NCBI GenBank assembly: GCA_002353525.1
Contig: DEJV01000065.1
Span: 1 to 30,090, forward strand
DNA length: 30,090 nt
Reading direction: 5' to 3'
Origin: Prevotella sp. UBA2739
GTDB taxonomy: Bacteria; Bacteroidota; Bacteroidia; Bacteroidales; Bacteroidaceae
Position 1 is the stretch's first letter, and every line of letters starts with the position of its first letter. The position numbers and the translations under genes were made by a program. Under the pieces are notes generated by a model. It had not been told where the DNA came from and did not search any database. It saw only the letters and a list, made by a program, of their open reading frames with translations. This document shows positions 14,851 through 23,924 of this stretch, one piece after another.

Positions 14851-15900
14851 TTATTTACCGAGACAAACGTCTGCAATTCTACATTCTTTGGAGAGGAGGT
14901 AGTCAAGAAGCTGTGACAACGAAGCAGTGGCCACGCCTATAAACTTGTCGGCAGCCCCATAATAGACATAGAATGTGTCGCCGAGAATGACATTGCCCGT
15001 AGGGAAGACGCATCCTGCATACTTGCCAACTTTTTCATAAGTCTCTGTGGGTTCGAGCACAGGATTCGGGGTGCGGGCAATAATCTTTGTAGGGTCTTCC
15101 CTGTCAAGTAGGAGCAGTCCTACGCGATAGTAACCCATTCCTCCATCCTCCACGCCATGATAAGTCATGAGCCATCCCTTGGAGGTGAGCAATGGAGGTG
15201 CACTGGCACCGATCTTCTCCTCCCAGGTACCCTTGCGACCAGTGAGAAGCAGTTGGCTTGGCTTGTTTTCCCATGAAAGGAGGTCATCAGAGCGTTTCAG
15301 CCAGATGGAAGGATATTCAACACCATATTTCTCGCCAATGTATTGCTTGGGGCGATGCAGCATATAGTACAGACCATTGATCTTCTCGGGGAAGAACATC
15401 ACATCGCGGTCGTCGAGACACGATTCGGTGATACGCCCCAGCCTTTGGAACTTACGAAAATCGCTAGTCATGGCAAGACCCGTGTTTCCCATGTTCTCGC
15501 GCCATGCAGTAGGTGCAAACTCATCGCATTCGGGTTTGAGCACCATGTCGTGCGGAAACGTCCAATACCGGCCTGGAGCCATGGGACGGTATGCATAGGT
15601 GATGTAGTATGCATCACCAAAGCGGACAATCCGGGGGTCTTCCACACAACCACTGTCAGGACCATCAGCAGAAGGTCCAAAGACGGGACTGTCGCTTACA
15701 CGCTCAAAGTGGAACCCGTCGATGCTCTCAGCCAGTCCGAAACGGATGACATGCTGTTCATCGTCACCAGCACAGCGATACAGCATGATGAATTTCTCTC
15801 CGTCGTGAATCACACCGGGATTGCATGTAACCAAAGATTCCCAACTGTTTTCGGGATTGGGGCTGAGAATAGGATTACCTTCAAATTTCTTTAGTTTCAT
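14851..15900 (-). CDS. GH130 family glycoside phosphorylase (or mannosidase), cytoplasmic
   Basis: This 349-residue protein lacks a signal peptide; the start MKLKKFEGNPIL at 15900 is where GH130 homology begins. The five-bladed propeller motifs of the family are visible: FEGNPILSP at the start, VEDPRIVRFGDAYYITY with the proposed catalytic Asp88, and DRDVMFFPEKINGLYYMLHRP (His182). The last motif resembles the phosphate-binding stretch of the phosphorolytic GH130 groups, which cleave beta-mannosyl linkages using phosphate. That points to cytoplasmic release of mannose-1-phosphate from imported oligosaccharides, but hydrolytic GH130 members exist, so the reaction stays a prediction. It lies inside the PUL operon between CE1 and the GH-A gene. 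Confidence 0.85.
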   Translation of the reverse strand: MKLKKFEGNPILSPNPENSWESLVTCNPGVIHDGEKFIMLYRCAGDDEQHVIRFGLAESIDGFHFERVSDSPVFGPSADGPDSGCVEDPRIVRFGDAYYITYAYRPMAPGRYWTFPHDMVLKPECDEFAPTAWRENMGNTGLAMTSDFRKFQRLGRITESCLDDRDVMFFPEKINGLYYMLHRPKQYIGEKYGVEYPSIWLKRSDDLLSWENKPSQLLLTGRKGTWEEKIGASAPPLLTSKGWLMTYHGVEDGGMGYYRVGLLLLDREDPTKIIARTPNPVLEPTETYEKVGKYAGCVFPTGNVILGDTFYVYYGAADKFIGVATASLSQLLDYLLSKECRIADVCLGK

Positions 15901-15931
15901 ATATGGTTTTGTTTTTTTAGTGGAAAATAAG

Positions 15932-17068
15932 TTAATGGAAGATGGATGATGCAAAGTCGCGCAACTGCTCTCTCCAGAACTGCCATTCATGACCGTGTTC
16001 GCTATGATGGAACACATAGTTGATGCCTTTCCTGCTGAGCAGTTGGCAGAATTGCTTGTGCCCCTCCCAACGCGAATCTTTTGTGCCACACGACACCCAA
16101 AGCAGCGAGAGCATGGAATTCACCTTTGCAGCGTCATCGATGCTGGTCACACCATATTTTGAGTAGTCCCATGACGAGTCGCTCAGCAGACCCGAACTGA
16201 ATTCGCCAATGGCAGAGAACAGTTCCAGATGGCGCATGCCCATGACGAAAGCTTGTCCGCCACCCATGGAGAGGCCGGCAATGGCTCGCCACTTGCGGTC
16301 TGTTCGCACACGATAGCGCTTCTCTACAAGTGGAATTACATCTTTGAGCAGTTCTTCCTCCAAAGCAGTCATCCCCTCCACATTGCTACCGCCAGCCCAC
16401 GAGCCGTCGGTGAGTCCGTTGGTCATGACAACAATCATGGGCTCAGCCTTACCCTCGGCAATGAGATTATCCATAATGGCATCGGCCGAAGCGGAGCGCA
16501 CCCAACTGCTCTCGTCGTCGCCCCCACCATGCCGGAGATACAACACTGGCAACCGCATTTGCGGATTCTCATAATACACAGCCGGAATGTACACATACAC
16601 TTTCCTGCGTCGAGAGAGAGGGGTAGAAATATAACTAATCACATCAACCTCGCTTCCAGCACGAACATACTGGTCGAAGCGTGGAATCTCCGCACACACC
16701 TCAACCATACTTCCATACACCTCTGTGCCGGTTTTTACAATTGGGTTTTTATAGTCTAATACTTTCAGGCCGTCTATCTCGAACTTGTATTCGTAGACGC
16801 CTGGATTGACAGGCCCTATGGTTGCTTCCCAGTCGCCATTAACGTTCTTGTGCATACTGACCGGCTCGACATCCCACTCGCCAAACACCAGTTTCACTTC
16901 CTTGGCATTCGGGGCAGGTGTACGGAACGTGATATGCCTGTCAGCAGTCACCACTGGCGAATACTTCGGTGTTTCAGTCGACCACCAACCTTCTGTTGAG
17001 AAGGCCTGTCCATATATTGAGATATATGAAAACAGGAAAAGTAAAAAGACTGAATGCTTTTTTTTCAT
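15932..17068 (-). CDS. Secreted CE1-type carbohydrate esterase with N-terminal E-set domain
   Basis: The 378-residue protein has a signal peptide (MKKKHSVFLLFLFSYISIYG). An immunoglobulin-like E-set/CBM48-type module lies at about 35-115 (EVKLVFGEWDVEPVSM, GVYEYKFEIDG), followed by an alpha/beta-hydrolase domain. The catalytic triad is visible as GLSMGG (Ser267), SCGTKD (Asp331) and HGHEWQFWR (His360). CE1 members remove acetyl or feruloyl groups from plant polysaccharides, or act as related esterases. The place between GH30 and GH130 supports a role in deacylating the PUL substrate in the periplasm or on the surface. The acyl group removed cannot be told from sequence. Confidence 0.88.
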   Translation of the reverse strand: MKKKHSVFLLFLFSYISIYGQAFSTEGWWSTETPKYSPVVTADRHITFRTPAPNAKEVKLVFGEWDVEPVSMHKNVNGDWEATIGPVNPGVYEYKFEIDGLKVLDYKNPIVKTGTEVYGSMVEVCAEIPRFDQYVRAGSEVDVISYISTPLSRRRKVYVYIPAVYYENPQMRLPVLYLRHGGGDDESSWVRSASADAIMDNLIAEGKAEPMIVVMTNGLTDGSWAGGSNVEGMTALEEELLKDVIPLVEKRYRVRTDRKWRAIAGLSMGGGQAFVMGMRHLELFSAIGEFSSGLLSDSSWDYSKYGVTSIDDAAKVNSMLSLLWVSCGTKDSRWEGHKQFCQLLSRKGINYVFHHSEHGHEWQFWREQLRDFASSIFH

Positions 17069-17098
17069 TTTTTATCGTTTATGGTTATTCCACTTTAA

Positions 17099-18589
17099 CT
17101 ATTTGTTCCACTCCATCGTGACGACACTGCCACTTGCCACCGGAACTTCGCAGTGCTTGCCACGGTATCTCACCCACACCGACTCGGAAGAAGAACGGGT
17201 GTTGGCCACCACAAGCACGATGCGGCCGTCAGGAGTCTCGAAAGCCACATTGGGCAACACACTCGAATGCTTGTACTCCACTGCGCGCATTGTCCCCGCC
17301 GACTGTTCGTCCTCGAAAAGAATGGTAGCGCAGTCAGTAGGCGATGTGCTTGAGATGCGATACGAACCAGCTGGAACGAACTCGGTGGCGTGAGCCAAAC
17401 CGTAGAAAGCAATGTTTTTGTGCCATTTGTTGCCAGCAATAGTGATAGCACCATGACAGAAGGGACAACCACCATTATCAGTATGAGGCCCGGCTTCGGT
17501 GTCGGCAGCCAGATTCCATAGAATCACATTGCATGCCCAATTGCGTACCACATTCACCAGCACACGCTCCACCACAGGAGCTATGGTGGCCGTAGCGCTG
17601 CCAGAGCGGTCGATAATCATCTGCTCGGTGAAAAAGACATCCTTGTCGGGACGCATATTGTGAACAGTGGTCATGGCCGAATGGTCGCCCATGTATTGAT
17701 GGAAAGCCACCCCCGCAGCATACTGCGATGCTTTCGAGTTGCTCAGGATGGAGAGCGGATAGTCAGGGCGGTCGCAATTATGGTCGAACAATACAATCTC
17801 AGTAGCGATACCATTCTTCTGAAACAACGGTCCAAGATATTCGGAAATGAATTCTGCCTGTTCCTGGGGAGTCCACGCCATACTTGGGGTATTGCGCGAG
17901 TTGAGAGGCTCATTTTGTATGGTAAGAGCCTTCACCCTGATGCCCTGCTCCGCCATCTCCTGAATGTATCTGACAAAATAGCGGGCATAGACATCATAGC
18001 ACTCCTTGCGCAACTTGCCTCCCTGCACGTCGTTGTTGGTCTTCATCCACGCCGGTGCCGACCATGGCGATGCCAATATCTCTATGTCGGGATTAACGGC
18101 TAGTATCTCTTTCATGACAGGCACCACATCGTTCAGATCCTGAGCGAGCGAGAAGTGTTTCAACTGCCAGTCGCTCTTGCCATTAGGCATATCATCATAG
18201 GAAAACACAAACGAGTTCATGTCGGATGCCCCTACCGTCAGCCGGATGTAACTGATCCGAGCCTGTCCCTCGTCCTTGCCAAAGAGCGAGAGAATAAGAT
18301 TGCGACGAGCATCGGCGCTCATGGCCATCATCAACTGAGCACTACCGCCAGTGAGCGCATAGCCGAAACCACGCATTTGCTGGAAGTGCTGACGCTCGTC
18401 AATAGTGATGGGTACACGACGGTCGGTCGATGTGTCTGAAAAAGCATAGACCTGAGGTCTGAGAGCAACACGCGATTCTCCGTCGGGCGTTGTCTCCCAA
18501 ACCTTCACGTTTTGGGCAGTTGCCTCTATCGAGATGAGCAAACATACTGCCAACCGAAGGATGCTCTCTATAGCTTTCTTCATGGGCAT
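17099..18589 (-). CDS. GH30 family glycoside hydrolase
   Basis: The 496-residue secreted enzyme has a signal sequence at about 4-26 (AVCLLISIEATAQ) and the GH30 (beta/alpha)8 plus beta-sandwich form. Family motifs are MRGFGYALTGGSAQL (72-86), SPWSAPAWMKTNN (174-186), TIQNEP (acid/base Glu227) and DVFFTEQM (nucleophile Glu322). The layout fits the GH30_1-3 group, which includes beta-1,6-glucanases and beta-glucosidase-like enzymes, rather than the glucuronoxylanase subfamily 8; this is judged by eye. It starts 12 nt after the stop of the surface lipoprotein, so it is cotranscribed. ATGs at 18589 and 18583 are both possible starts. Confidence 0.88.
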   Translation of the reverse strand: MPMKKAIESILRLAVCLLISIEATAQNVKVWETTPDGESRVALRPQVYAFSDTSTDRRVPITIDERQHFQQMRGFGYALTGGSAQLMMAMSADARRNLILSLFGKDEGQARISYIRLTVGASDMNSFVFSYDDMPNGKSDWQLKHFSLAQDLNDVVPVMKEILAVNPDIEILASPWSAPAWMKTNNDVQGGKLRKECYDVYARYFVRYIQEMAEQGIRVKALTIQNEPLNSRNTPSMAWTPQEQAEFISEYLGPLFQKNGIATEIVLFDHNCDRPDYPLSILSNSKASQYAAGVAFHQYMGDHSAMTTVHNMRPDKDVFFTEQMIIDRSGSATATIAPVVERVLVNVVRNWACNVILWNLAADTEAGPHTDNGGCPFCHGAITIAGNKWHKNIAFYGLAHATEFVPAGSYRISSTSPTDCATILFEDEQSAGTMRAVEYKHSSVLPNVAFETPDGRIVLVVANTRSSSESVWVRYRGKHCEVPVASGSVVTMEWNK

Positions 18590-18601
18590 GAGCTTTTTGT
18601 T

Positions 18602-20542
18602 TTACTGCTTTTCGAAAATCATCACCCAGTCAATAGGAGCATTCACAAAGCGGTCTACATCGGTCCAGCGCTGCGATGTGGCGTCTATCATCTCCATGAT
18701 GTGGAAATGAATGGCAATGCATCCGTTGTCGACGGTGAGGTCACGGTTTCCAGCACTGAAATGATGGGTGCCAGGTGTGAGCAATTTGGCATGAATGTTA
18801 CCGTTGATGGTGAAATCCATTGTAGTGGTGTTAAGACTGAAGTTAGATATTCCATGAGGCAAGATGCCATAGACCTTCGACATGTCCACCTCATCGCTCT
18901 GCCCGCCATGCCACTTGTAGTTCCAGAACTTCTCGTCATTGCCTGCCCAGTAGTTGATGGTCGACGAGGTTACCTCCAGGCGATTGTCGCTCTCCCACCA
19001 GATAGACTCATCCCAGCACCAGCTCTTGTCAACAGGATCGACAAAGGCAGGATCATTACCCGAACCGCCATTCACACGCAGGGCTTTCACTTTATACGAA
19101 CCAGGCAGGGAGGTGATGTCGAACTCTGGTTCCGGGTCGGCAGGTTCTACAAACACCACTTTGTCTGTCGTCTTCGATTCCTCAGGAGTCACATATCCGG
19201 CAGGCATCTGCTCCAGTTCCATATAGAGTTGGCGTGGTTTTCGATAGAACACCCCATAGTCATCCCACGAATGATCCCAGTCATCAGGAGCATTTGGCAA
19301 CACGAACTTGATGGCCATAGTGGTGATAGTGACCGACTTCGCCGGCGAGCATCCAGGAAGCTCGTAAGTGCCAGGCCCAACCATCGTGCCTGTCGTCACC
19401 TTGCCATCCTCATGAGTGAACGTGATGGTATTGCCGCTCACGGTATAAGATCCCTCGTTCTTCGGAAGGACAGAATAGTACTGGCTCATGTCGAGCGGCT
19501 TATATTTAGATGGCGTCTGCGACTTGTCGAAAGCCATCCACCAGTGGCGGGCATCCTCACCAGCCCAGTTCTTCAACGTACCGTCGGGGTGCAATTCAAG
19601 CACATCGTCCTTAAGAGCGTTGATACCACGACCATCCTCGGAATCGAAACAGCCAGCCTTCTCGAACATATCCCACAGTTTTGAACAGTCGTATTCGGCA
19701 CCTGTTCCACCCCACAGCCACATGTGGCTGATACGATAAGTTTTCGGCAGGTCGGCATCAGCCTTGACGGTCCCCAAGTCGTAAGTCGAACCGGCGGTGA
19801 GCAAGGCCACATTGTGGGTCACGTGGTGGGCCACCTCTTCGCCTTTAACATTCTTGGCTACGAGCGAAAAACCATCGACAAGTGCGGGCAGCACGGCAAA
19901 ACGATATTCCCTGCCACGCTCCATACGGCCCTCTAGCGTCACGTAGTTGGCAGCGTTTCCGCCAGCCTCTATAGCAGGGTCGTCAGTTGAGTAATCCACG
20001 GTGAACTCCCCACTGAGAGAAGTGCCGTCGGCAGCTGTGAGCGTAATGCTATTGATATCGTCCATGTCGAGAACCACGCTCACCTCTGCCACAATGTTGC
20101 GGAAATAGAGACGCGATGTCGACGATTTTGCTATCATTTGTGCCGCTTCACGCTGACAAGTTCCTTCCGTTGCACGCTGCACGGCTGGAATGACGCTCGA
20201 TGCCGTCGTAGAGGCCATCTTCTGGGTTGCAGGATAGAACGCGAGCCACGATGCCACGCGCTCTGGCACTACTTTCTTGAATTCTGCTACGGTTCCCCCA
20301 CTAGCAGCATTCTCAACCACGCTCACACTCTTCCCGTCGAACAGCGAAATCTTATCACCGTTCTCCCATTCGGCAAGTGTTTCGGTGGTACCATGGAACA
20401 CCACATCACCCACTACAGGTTCCTCAGAACCATCGGGCAGCATGTTTTTGATGATATCAGGCATTTCGAGATAGTCGCCACAAGAGGTGACAGTCAGTGC
20501 CAAAGCAAGAAATGCGAATATGTTTTTTATTGACTTTTCCAT
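18602..20542 (-). CDS. Surface lipoprotein (SGBP-like) with fimbrillin-like N-domain and duplicated C-domain
   Basis: The 646-residue lipoprotein has the signal MEKSIKNIFAFLALALTVTSC with Cys21 as the anchor; the start at 20542 is set by this signal. Residues about 45-265 resemble fimbrillin/Mfa-type beta-sandwich proteins (AEWENGDKISLF, then SWLAFYPATQ, then YRFAVLPALVDG). Two tandem related domains follow, about 270-448 and 482-645, linked by a Pro/Glu-rich stretch. Both carry a W-A-G-x-D-x-x-x-W core (NWAGEDARHWW and YWAGNDEKFW) and an MS-x-x-Y-x-x-LP segment. Its place after SusCD and before GH30 fits a glycan-binding protein that holds substrate on the cell surface. Exposed Trp clusters would suit sugar stacking. 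I do not know a named family for the duplicated domain. Confidence 0.75.
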   Translation of the reverse strand: MEKSIKNIFAFLALALTVTSCGDYLEMPDIIKNMLPDGSEEPVVGDVVFHGTTETLAEWENGDKISLFDGKSVSVVENAASGGTVAEFKKVVPERVASWLAFYPATQKMASTTASSVIPAVQRATEGTCQREAAQMIAKSSTSRLYFRNIVAEVSVVLDMDDINSITLTAADGTSLSGEFTVDYSTDDPAIEAGGNAANYVTLEGRMERGREYRFAVLPALVDGFSLVAKNVKGEEVAHHVTHNVALLTAGSTYDLGTVKADADLPKTYRISHMWLWGGTGAEYDCSKLWDMFEKAGCFDSEDGRGINALKDDVLELHPDGTLKNWAGEDARHWWMAFDKSQTPSKYKPLDMSQYYSVLPKNEGSYTVSGNTITFTHEDGKVTTGTMVGPGTYELPGCSPAKSVTITTMAIKFVLPNAPDDWDHSWDDYGVFYRKPRQLYMELEQMPAGYVTPEESKTTDKVVFVEPADPEPEFDITSLPGSYKVKALRVNGGSGNDPAFVDPVDKSWCWDESIWWESDNRLEVTSSTINYWAGNDEKFWNYKWHGGQSDEVDMSKVYGILPHGISNFSLNTTTMDFTINGNIHAKLLTPGTHHFSAGNRDLTVDNGCIAIHFHIMEMIDATSQRWTDVDRFVNAPIDWVMIFEKQ

Positions 20543-20594
20543 TGTATTCTGTTTTTTCAATGATGTTTTTCTCAAAGTAACGGAGAAATCTTGA

Positions 20595-22211
20595 CTATTC
20601 AATGACGAAGACTTTCTCTGCATGTGTCCTTACGGAGGTGCTAATGGTGCCTTCACACTTCCTGCGCTTTCCCCACACAGCCTTTTCTATATCCAGTTCG
20701 CACAGTGTGCCTCTGGCATCAACCTGCACCTTCCTCATGGTCTGCCTGGAGTCGTTGAAAAGATAAACATAGGTTTTCTTTCCACATGTCACTGCAAACA
20801 CCTGACCGTTGTCTGCCATTGCCTTGCAGGGCAAGAAACTACCCTTGCCACTCTCCATCATTTCCTTGTTGATCAAAGCTGGAGCACGGAAGAAACGCTG
20901 CATGTTCCGGTTGTCGAAATATTCCCACCACCAGCTCATAGGTGTCACAGGAGTGGGCGAGAACAGACCATACCACAAACCCCGTCTGAAATCCATATCC
21001 ATCCCGTCAGCGAAGTCGTCGAAATTCTTCGACCAGTCCCACTCGTAACCGAATTCGCCTATGATGTAAGGCTTCCCGTATTTTTGAGTATAGTCGTTGA
21101 TGGTCTTGGGGATAACCGTTGTCTGGTTGTAGACGTGCTTTTGGTTGATGTCAATATCGGCAACGGCATTCAGTCCGTCCAAGTCACGATGAGAGATGGA
21201 GGTTGTCACAATGTGCCTGTAGCAGTCAATGCTCTTGATGTAGCGGGCCATATGGGCATGCCAGTCTACAATGTTCTTTGCTGGAATTGGGTGATTCCCG
21301 TCGCGATACTGGATGTTGTCTATCTCGTTGAACAACTCCCACATAGCGATAGCCTCGCTGTATCCCCAGCGGGCAATGATGTAGCGCAGACGGTTGCGAT
21401 GGGCTGCCCGTGCTTCTTCGCTTACAAAAAAGTCGCCATCGGTGCGTGCCTCGCCCGCTCCGATGCACAGCATGATTTTTATTCCCAGGCGCTCGCATAG
21501 CTCCACCGTCTCATCCAATCGCTCCGCTGCACTCTGGTTCAAGGGTCCGTCGCAGGTCTCGTAGCGGGGATTGTTGAAGTCGGCTTTCCTGTCGATGGGA
21601 AAGTTCCACGAACACATCCACAGTCGGACGAAGTTTCCACCGTTCTCGGCAAATTTAGGGAGCATGGCCGGATAGTTGAACCGGTGGTGCATCTCGTGCA
21701 GTTTCTTGAAGTACTTTGAGTCGTCGTTGGCCCTCGACTCCCAGCAGATATTCTCGCCGATGCCACGAAACGGGGTGCCGTCGTCGTAGCGCAGGGTCCA
21801 GTGGTCGGCAGTGTGCAGGATGCCGTGGCCAGTGCCCTCTTTCACGTCCAGCTTGTACGACTGCGAAACCGACTCAAGACCTGGTTGCGTGTAGCGCACG
21901 AAATAGGTGAGCCGCCCTTGTGCCTGCGGTGTAAATCTCACCGTCCAGTGGCTCGTCTTTCCCGACTCTCCGTCAACGAAGAACGCTGGAACTATGATAA
22001 TCGTCCCGTCGGGGGCAGTCACCACCATGTCGAGGCGTGCTTCCTCCTGACGATAGGGATTTTCCCATTCTCCATGCAACTCCACATCCACATCCACACG
22101 CTGGTAGAGCGCGCATGAGGTGGTCTGCGGGGTCACTTTCAGTATCTGGGCATCGGCTATCGAGCAGGCAAAAAGCCCCACTAGTAAAGATAAAATATTT
22201 CTTGTCATCAT
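20595..22211 (-). CDS. DUF5060-containing GH5-like glycoside hydrolase
   Basis: The 538-residue secreted enzyme starts with a signal peptide (MMTRNILSLLVGLFACSIADA; ATGs at 22211 and 22208). An N-terminal beta-sandwich of DUF5060 type (about 28-125, HGEWENPYRQEEARLDMVV) precedes a GH-A barrel. The barrel has FRGIGENICWES, VRLWMCSWNFP, the acid/base motif WELFNE (Glu296) and the nucleophile motif IIGEFGYEWDW (Glu386), then a C-terminal strand domain. Proteins of this plan occur in mannan and other plant-glycan PULs, but the substrate cannot be read from sequence. The gene starts 33 nt after SusD and ends 52 nt before the surface lipoprotein. Confidence 0.85.
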   Translation of the reverse strand: MMTRNILSLLVGLFACSIADAQILKVTPQTTSCALYQRVDVDVELHGEWENPYRQEEARLDMVVTAPDGTIIIVPAFFVDGESGKTSHWTVRFTPQAQGRLTYFVRYTQPGLESVSQSYKLDVKEGTGHGILHTADHWTLRYDDGTPFRGIGENICWESRANDDSKYFKKLHEMHHRFNYPAMLPKFAENGGNFVRLWMCSWNFPIDRKADFNNPRYETCDGPLNQSAAERLDETVELCERLGIKIMLCIGAGEARTDGDFFVSEEARAAHRNRLRYIIARWGYSEAIAMWELFNEIDNIQYRDGNHPIPAKNIVDWHAHMARYIKSIDCYRHIVTTSISHRDLDGLNAVADIDINQKHVYNQTTVIPKTINDYTQKYGKPYIIGEFGYEWDWSKNFDDFADGMDMDFRRGLWYGLFSPTPVTPMSWWWEYFDNRNMQRFFRAPALINKEMMESGKGSFLPCKAMADNGQVFAVTCGKKTYVYLFNDSRQTMRKVQVDARGTLCELDIEKAVWGKRRKCEGTISTSVRTHAEKVFVIE

Positions 22212-22244
22212 GTCCTCGTATTTTGCTATCATACTATCACATCA

Positions 22245-23915
22245 TCAATAATTGGGATTCTGCGACAATGTGCCGTTCGAGTTCTCTATTTCTGAACGCA
22301 GAAGTGGCAGATAGTAGTTCCTTTCGTAGAACACGCGCAAAGCGACATCCACAACAGAGTAGGAATATCTTTCGCCCGACTTGGTGATTTTCACTCCCTT
22401 TACAGGCTGGTTCAATACGGTCATGGCATCTTTCCAACGCAAGAGATCCCAGTAGCGATGATCCTCGAAAGCAAGTTCAATTTGGCGTTCATGCTTCACA
22501 GCCTTGCGGAAAGTCTCGATGGATGAGGCGTTGACTGTGGGAAGGCTTACAGATGCTCTGTCACGTACTTTCTGCAAAGCCTCTTTTGCTGACATGACAT
22601 ATCCGTCAGGCACATTGTTAGGGCCATAAGCCTCGTTCATGGCTTCAGCATAGTTGAGAAGAATCTCTGCATAGCGGAATGCCACCCAGTTGTGCTGGGC
22701 ATTCTGCCCTTGAATGAGGTTCAGTTCGTCGGTGAGAAACTTCTTCAGGTAGTAGCCAGTAGGACTTGCATTGGCTTTTGCCATATCGTCGGTTTCGCCC
22801 GCAGCTTGTGCAATTGTACGTCCGTTCCATTGACTGCCGTTTGTGACAACCGAAGCTGCAAGGCGTGGATCGCGGTTTGCATAAGGATTGTTAGCATCCG
22901 GCTCACCGATGTACTCATACTGACTGACGAGGTTCTCCGTAGGACATACACCGCTCTTTCCACCAGGGGTTGCAATAGGGTAGTTAGCCTTTTCAAGGTT
23001 GTTAGAAGCCTCTCTGCGAACCAGGAATATGGTCTCTGGACTTGTGAGAGAAGTCTCACCTTTAAAGTAGTTGCTATAACTGGGGTCAAGACTGTAGTTG
23101 ATGTCACCACATGTGAGGAACTCGTTGGCAGCCTGTGCGGCACGAACCCACTTGGCGTGGTCGTCAGTAGGGTTATGAAGCGGACTGGCTGCATAGAGCA
23201 GTACGCGTGACTTAATAGCCAATGCTGCACCCAGTGTAAAGCGACCTTCACGGTCAGCATAGTTGCTCCAGTCTTTCGCTAGTTTGTCTTTCCAGGTGTC
23301 AATCTCTTTCACGATATACTCTACACACTCCTCGTAAGAAGAGCGGCTGACCATCTGACCATCATTTTGCGACATGGTATGCTCAATAATCGGCATTCCC
23401 CCATACCTTTTTATCAGTTCAGCATAGTAGTAGGCTCTTGCAATATGCGCTTCGGCGATATACCAGTCGAGCGAAAGCAGATCGCGCTTATAGTTCTCCG
23501 CATCAGTCACTAGGTTACGATTCAGTTCGAGTAAGGCCTTACCCTTGCCGTCTGCTACATAGTCGAGGAAGTAGTTAGCAGCACGAATACCCTCATAGCA
23601 ATTGGTGTAGACATAAGATAAAGGATTGACATTAGCATTGATCATGCCTTTATTGAAGTAGATCACATCCGAAGAGGCGGATGTCTGCTGGGCTTCGTCC
23701 GATGCTGATGCAAAGATGTTACCGTCTATGGCAGAATAGCCATAATGAATAGGTGAATAGAACGCATTGGCAAAAGCCCAGATGCTGCCTCTGTCGGTTG
23801 CCAATGTCTCATTGGTCTGGTTTGTATCAAGACTTGTGTCGAGGAAGTCTCCACACGATGACATTGAAATTATCAATGCTGTCGCAATTAGAATATGATG
23901 TTTCATCTTTTTCAT
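22245..23915 (-). CDS. SusD/RagB family glycan-binding lipoprotein (intact)
   Basis: The 556-residue protein has a lipoprotein signal (MKKMKHHILIATALIISMSSC, Cys21) followed by the SusD hallmark CGDFLDTSLD. The helical TPR-like scaffold is visible in ARAYYYAELIKRYGGMPII and LAIKSRVLLYAASPLHNP, and the C-terminal part has the family's HERQIELAFEDHRYWDLLRWKDA and SQNPNY end. SusD forms the lid on the SusC channel, capturing oligosaccharides. It begins 9 nt after the SusC stop, so the pair is translated together. All family landmarks are present; this is the only complete SusD here. Confidence 0.95.
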   Translation of the reverse strand: MKKMKHHILIATALIISMSSCGDFLDTSLDTNQTNETLATDRGSIWAFANAFYSPIHYGYSAIDGNIFASASDEAQQTSASSDVIYFNKGMINANVNPLSYVYTNCYEGIRAANYFLDYVADGKGKALLELNRNLVTDAENYKRDLLSLDWYIAEAHIARAYYYAELIKRYGGMPIIEHTMSQNDGQMVSRSSYEECVEYIVKEIDTWKDKLAKDWSNYADREGRFTLGAALAIKSRVLLYAASPLHNPTDDHAKWVRAAQAANEFLTCGDINYSLDPSYSNYFKGETSLTSPETIFLVRREASNNLEKANYPIATPGGKSGVCPTENLVSQYEYIGEPDANNPYANRDPRLAASVVTNGSQWNGRTIAQAAGETDDMAKANASPTGYYLKKFLTDELNLIQGQNAQHNWVAFRYAEILLNYAEAMNEAYGPNNVPDGYVMSAKEALQKVRDRASVSLPTVNASSIETFRKAVKHERQIELAFEDHRYWDLLRWKDAMTVLNQPVKGVKITKSGERYSYSVVDVALRVFYERNYYLPLLRSEIENSNGTLSQNPNY

Positions 23916-23924
23916 AATAGTTTT

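Noticed and set aside
18512..19684. A 390-codon open frame on the plus strand
   Set aside because: It spans the ends of two genes read on the minus strand and has no signal or motif.
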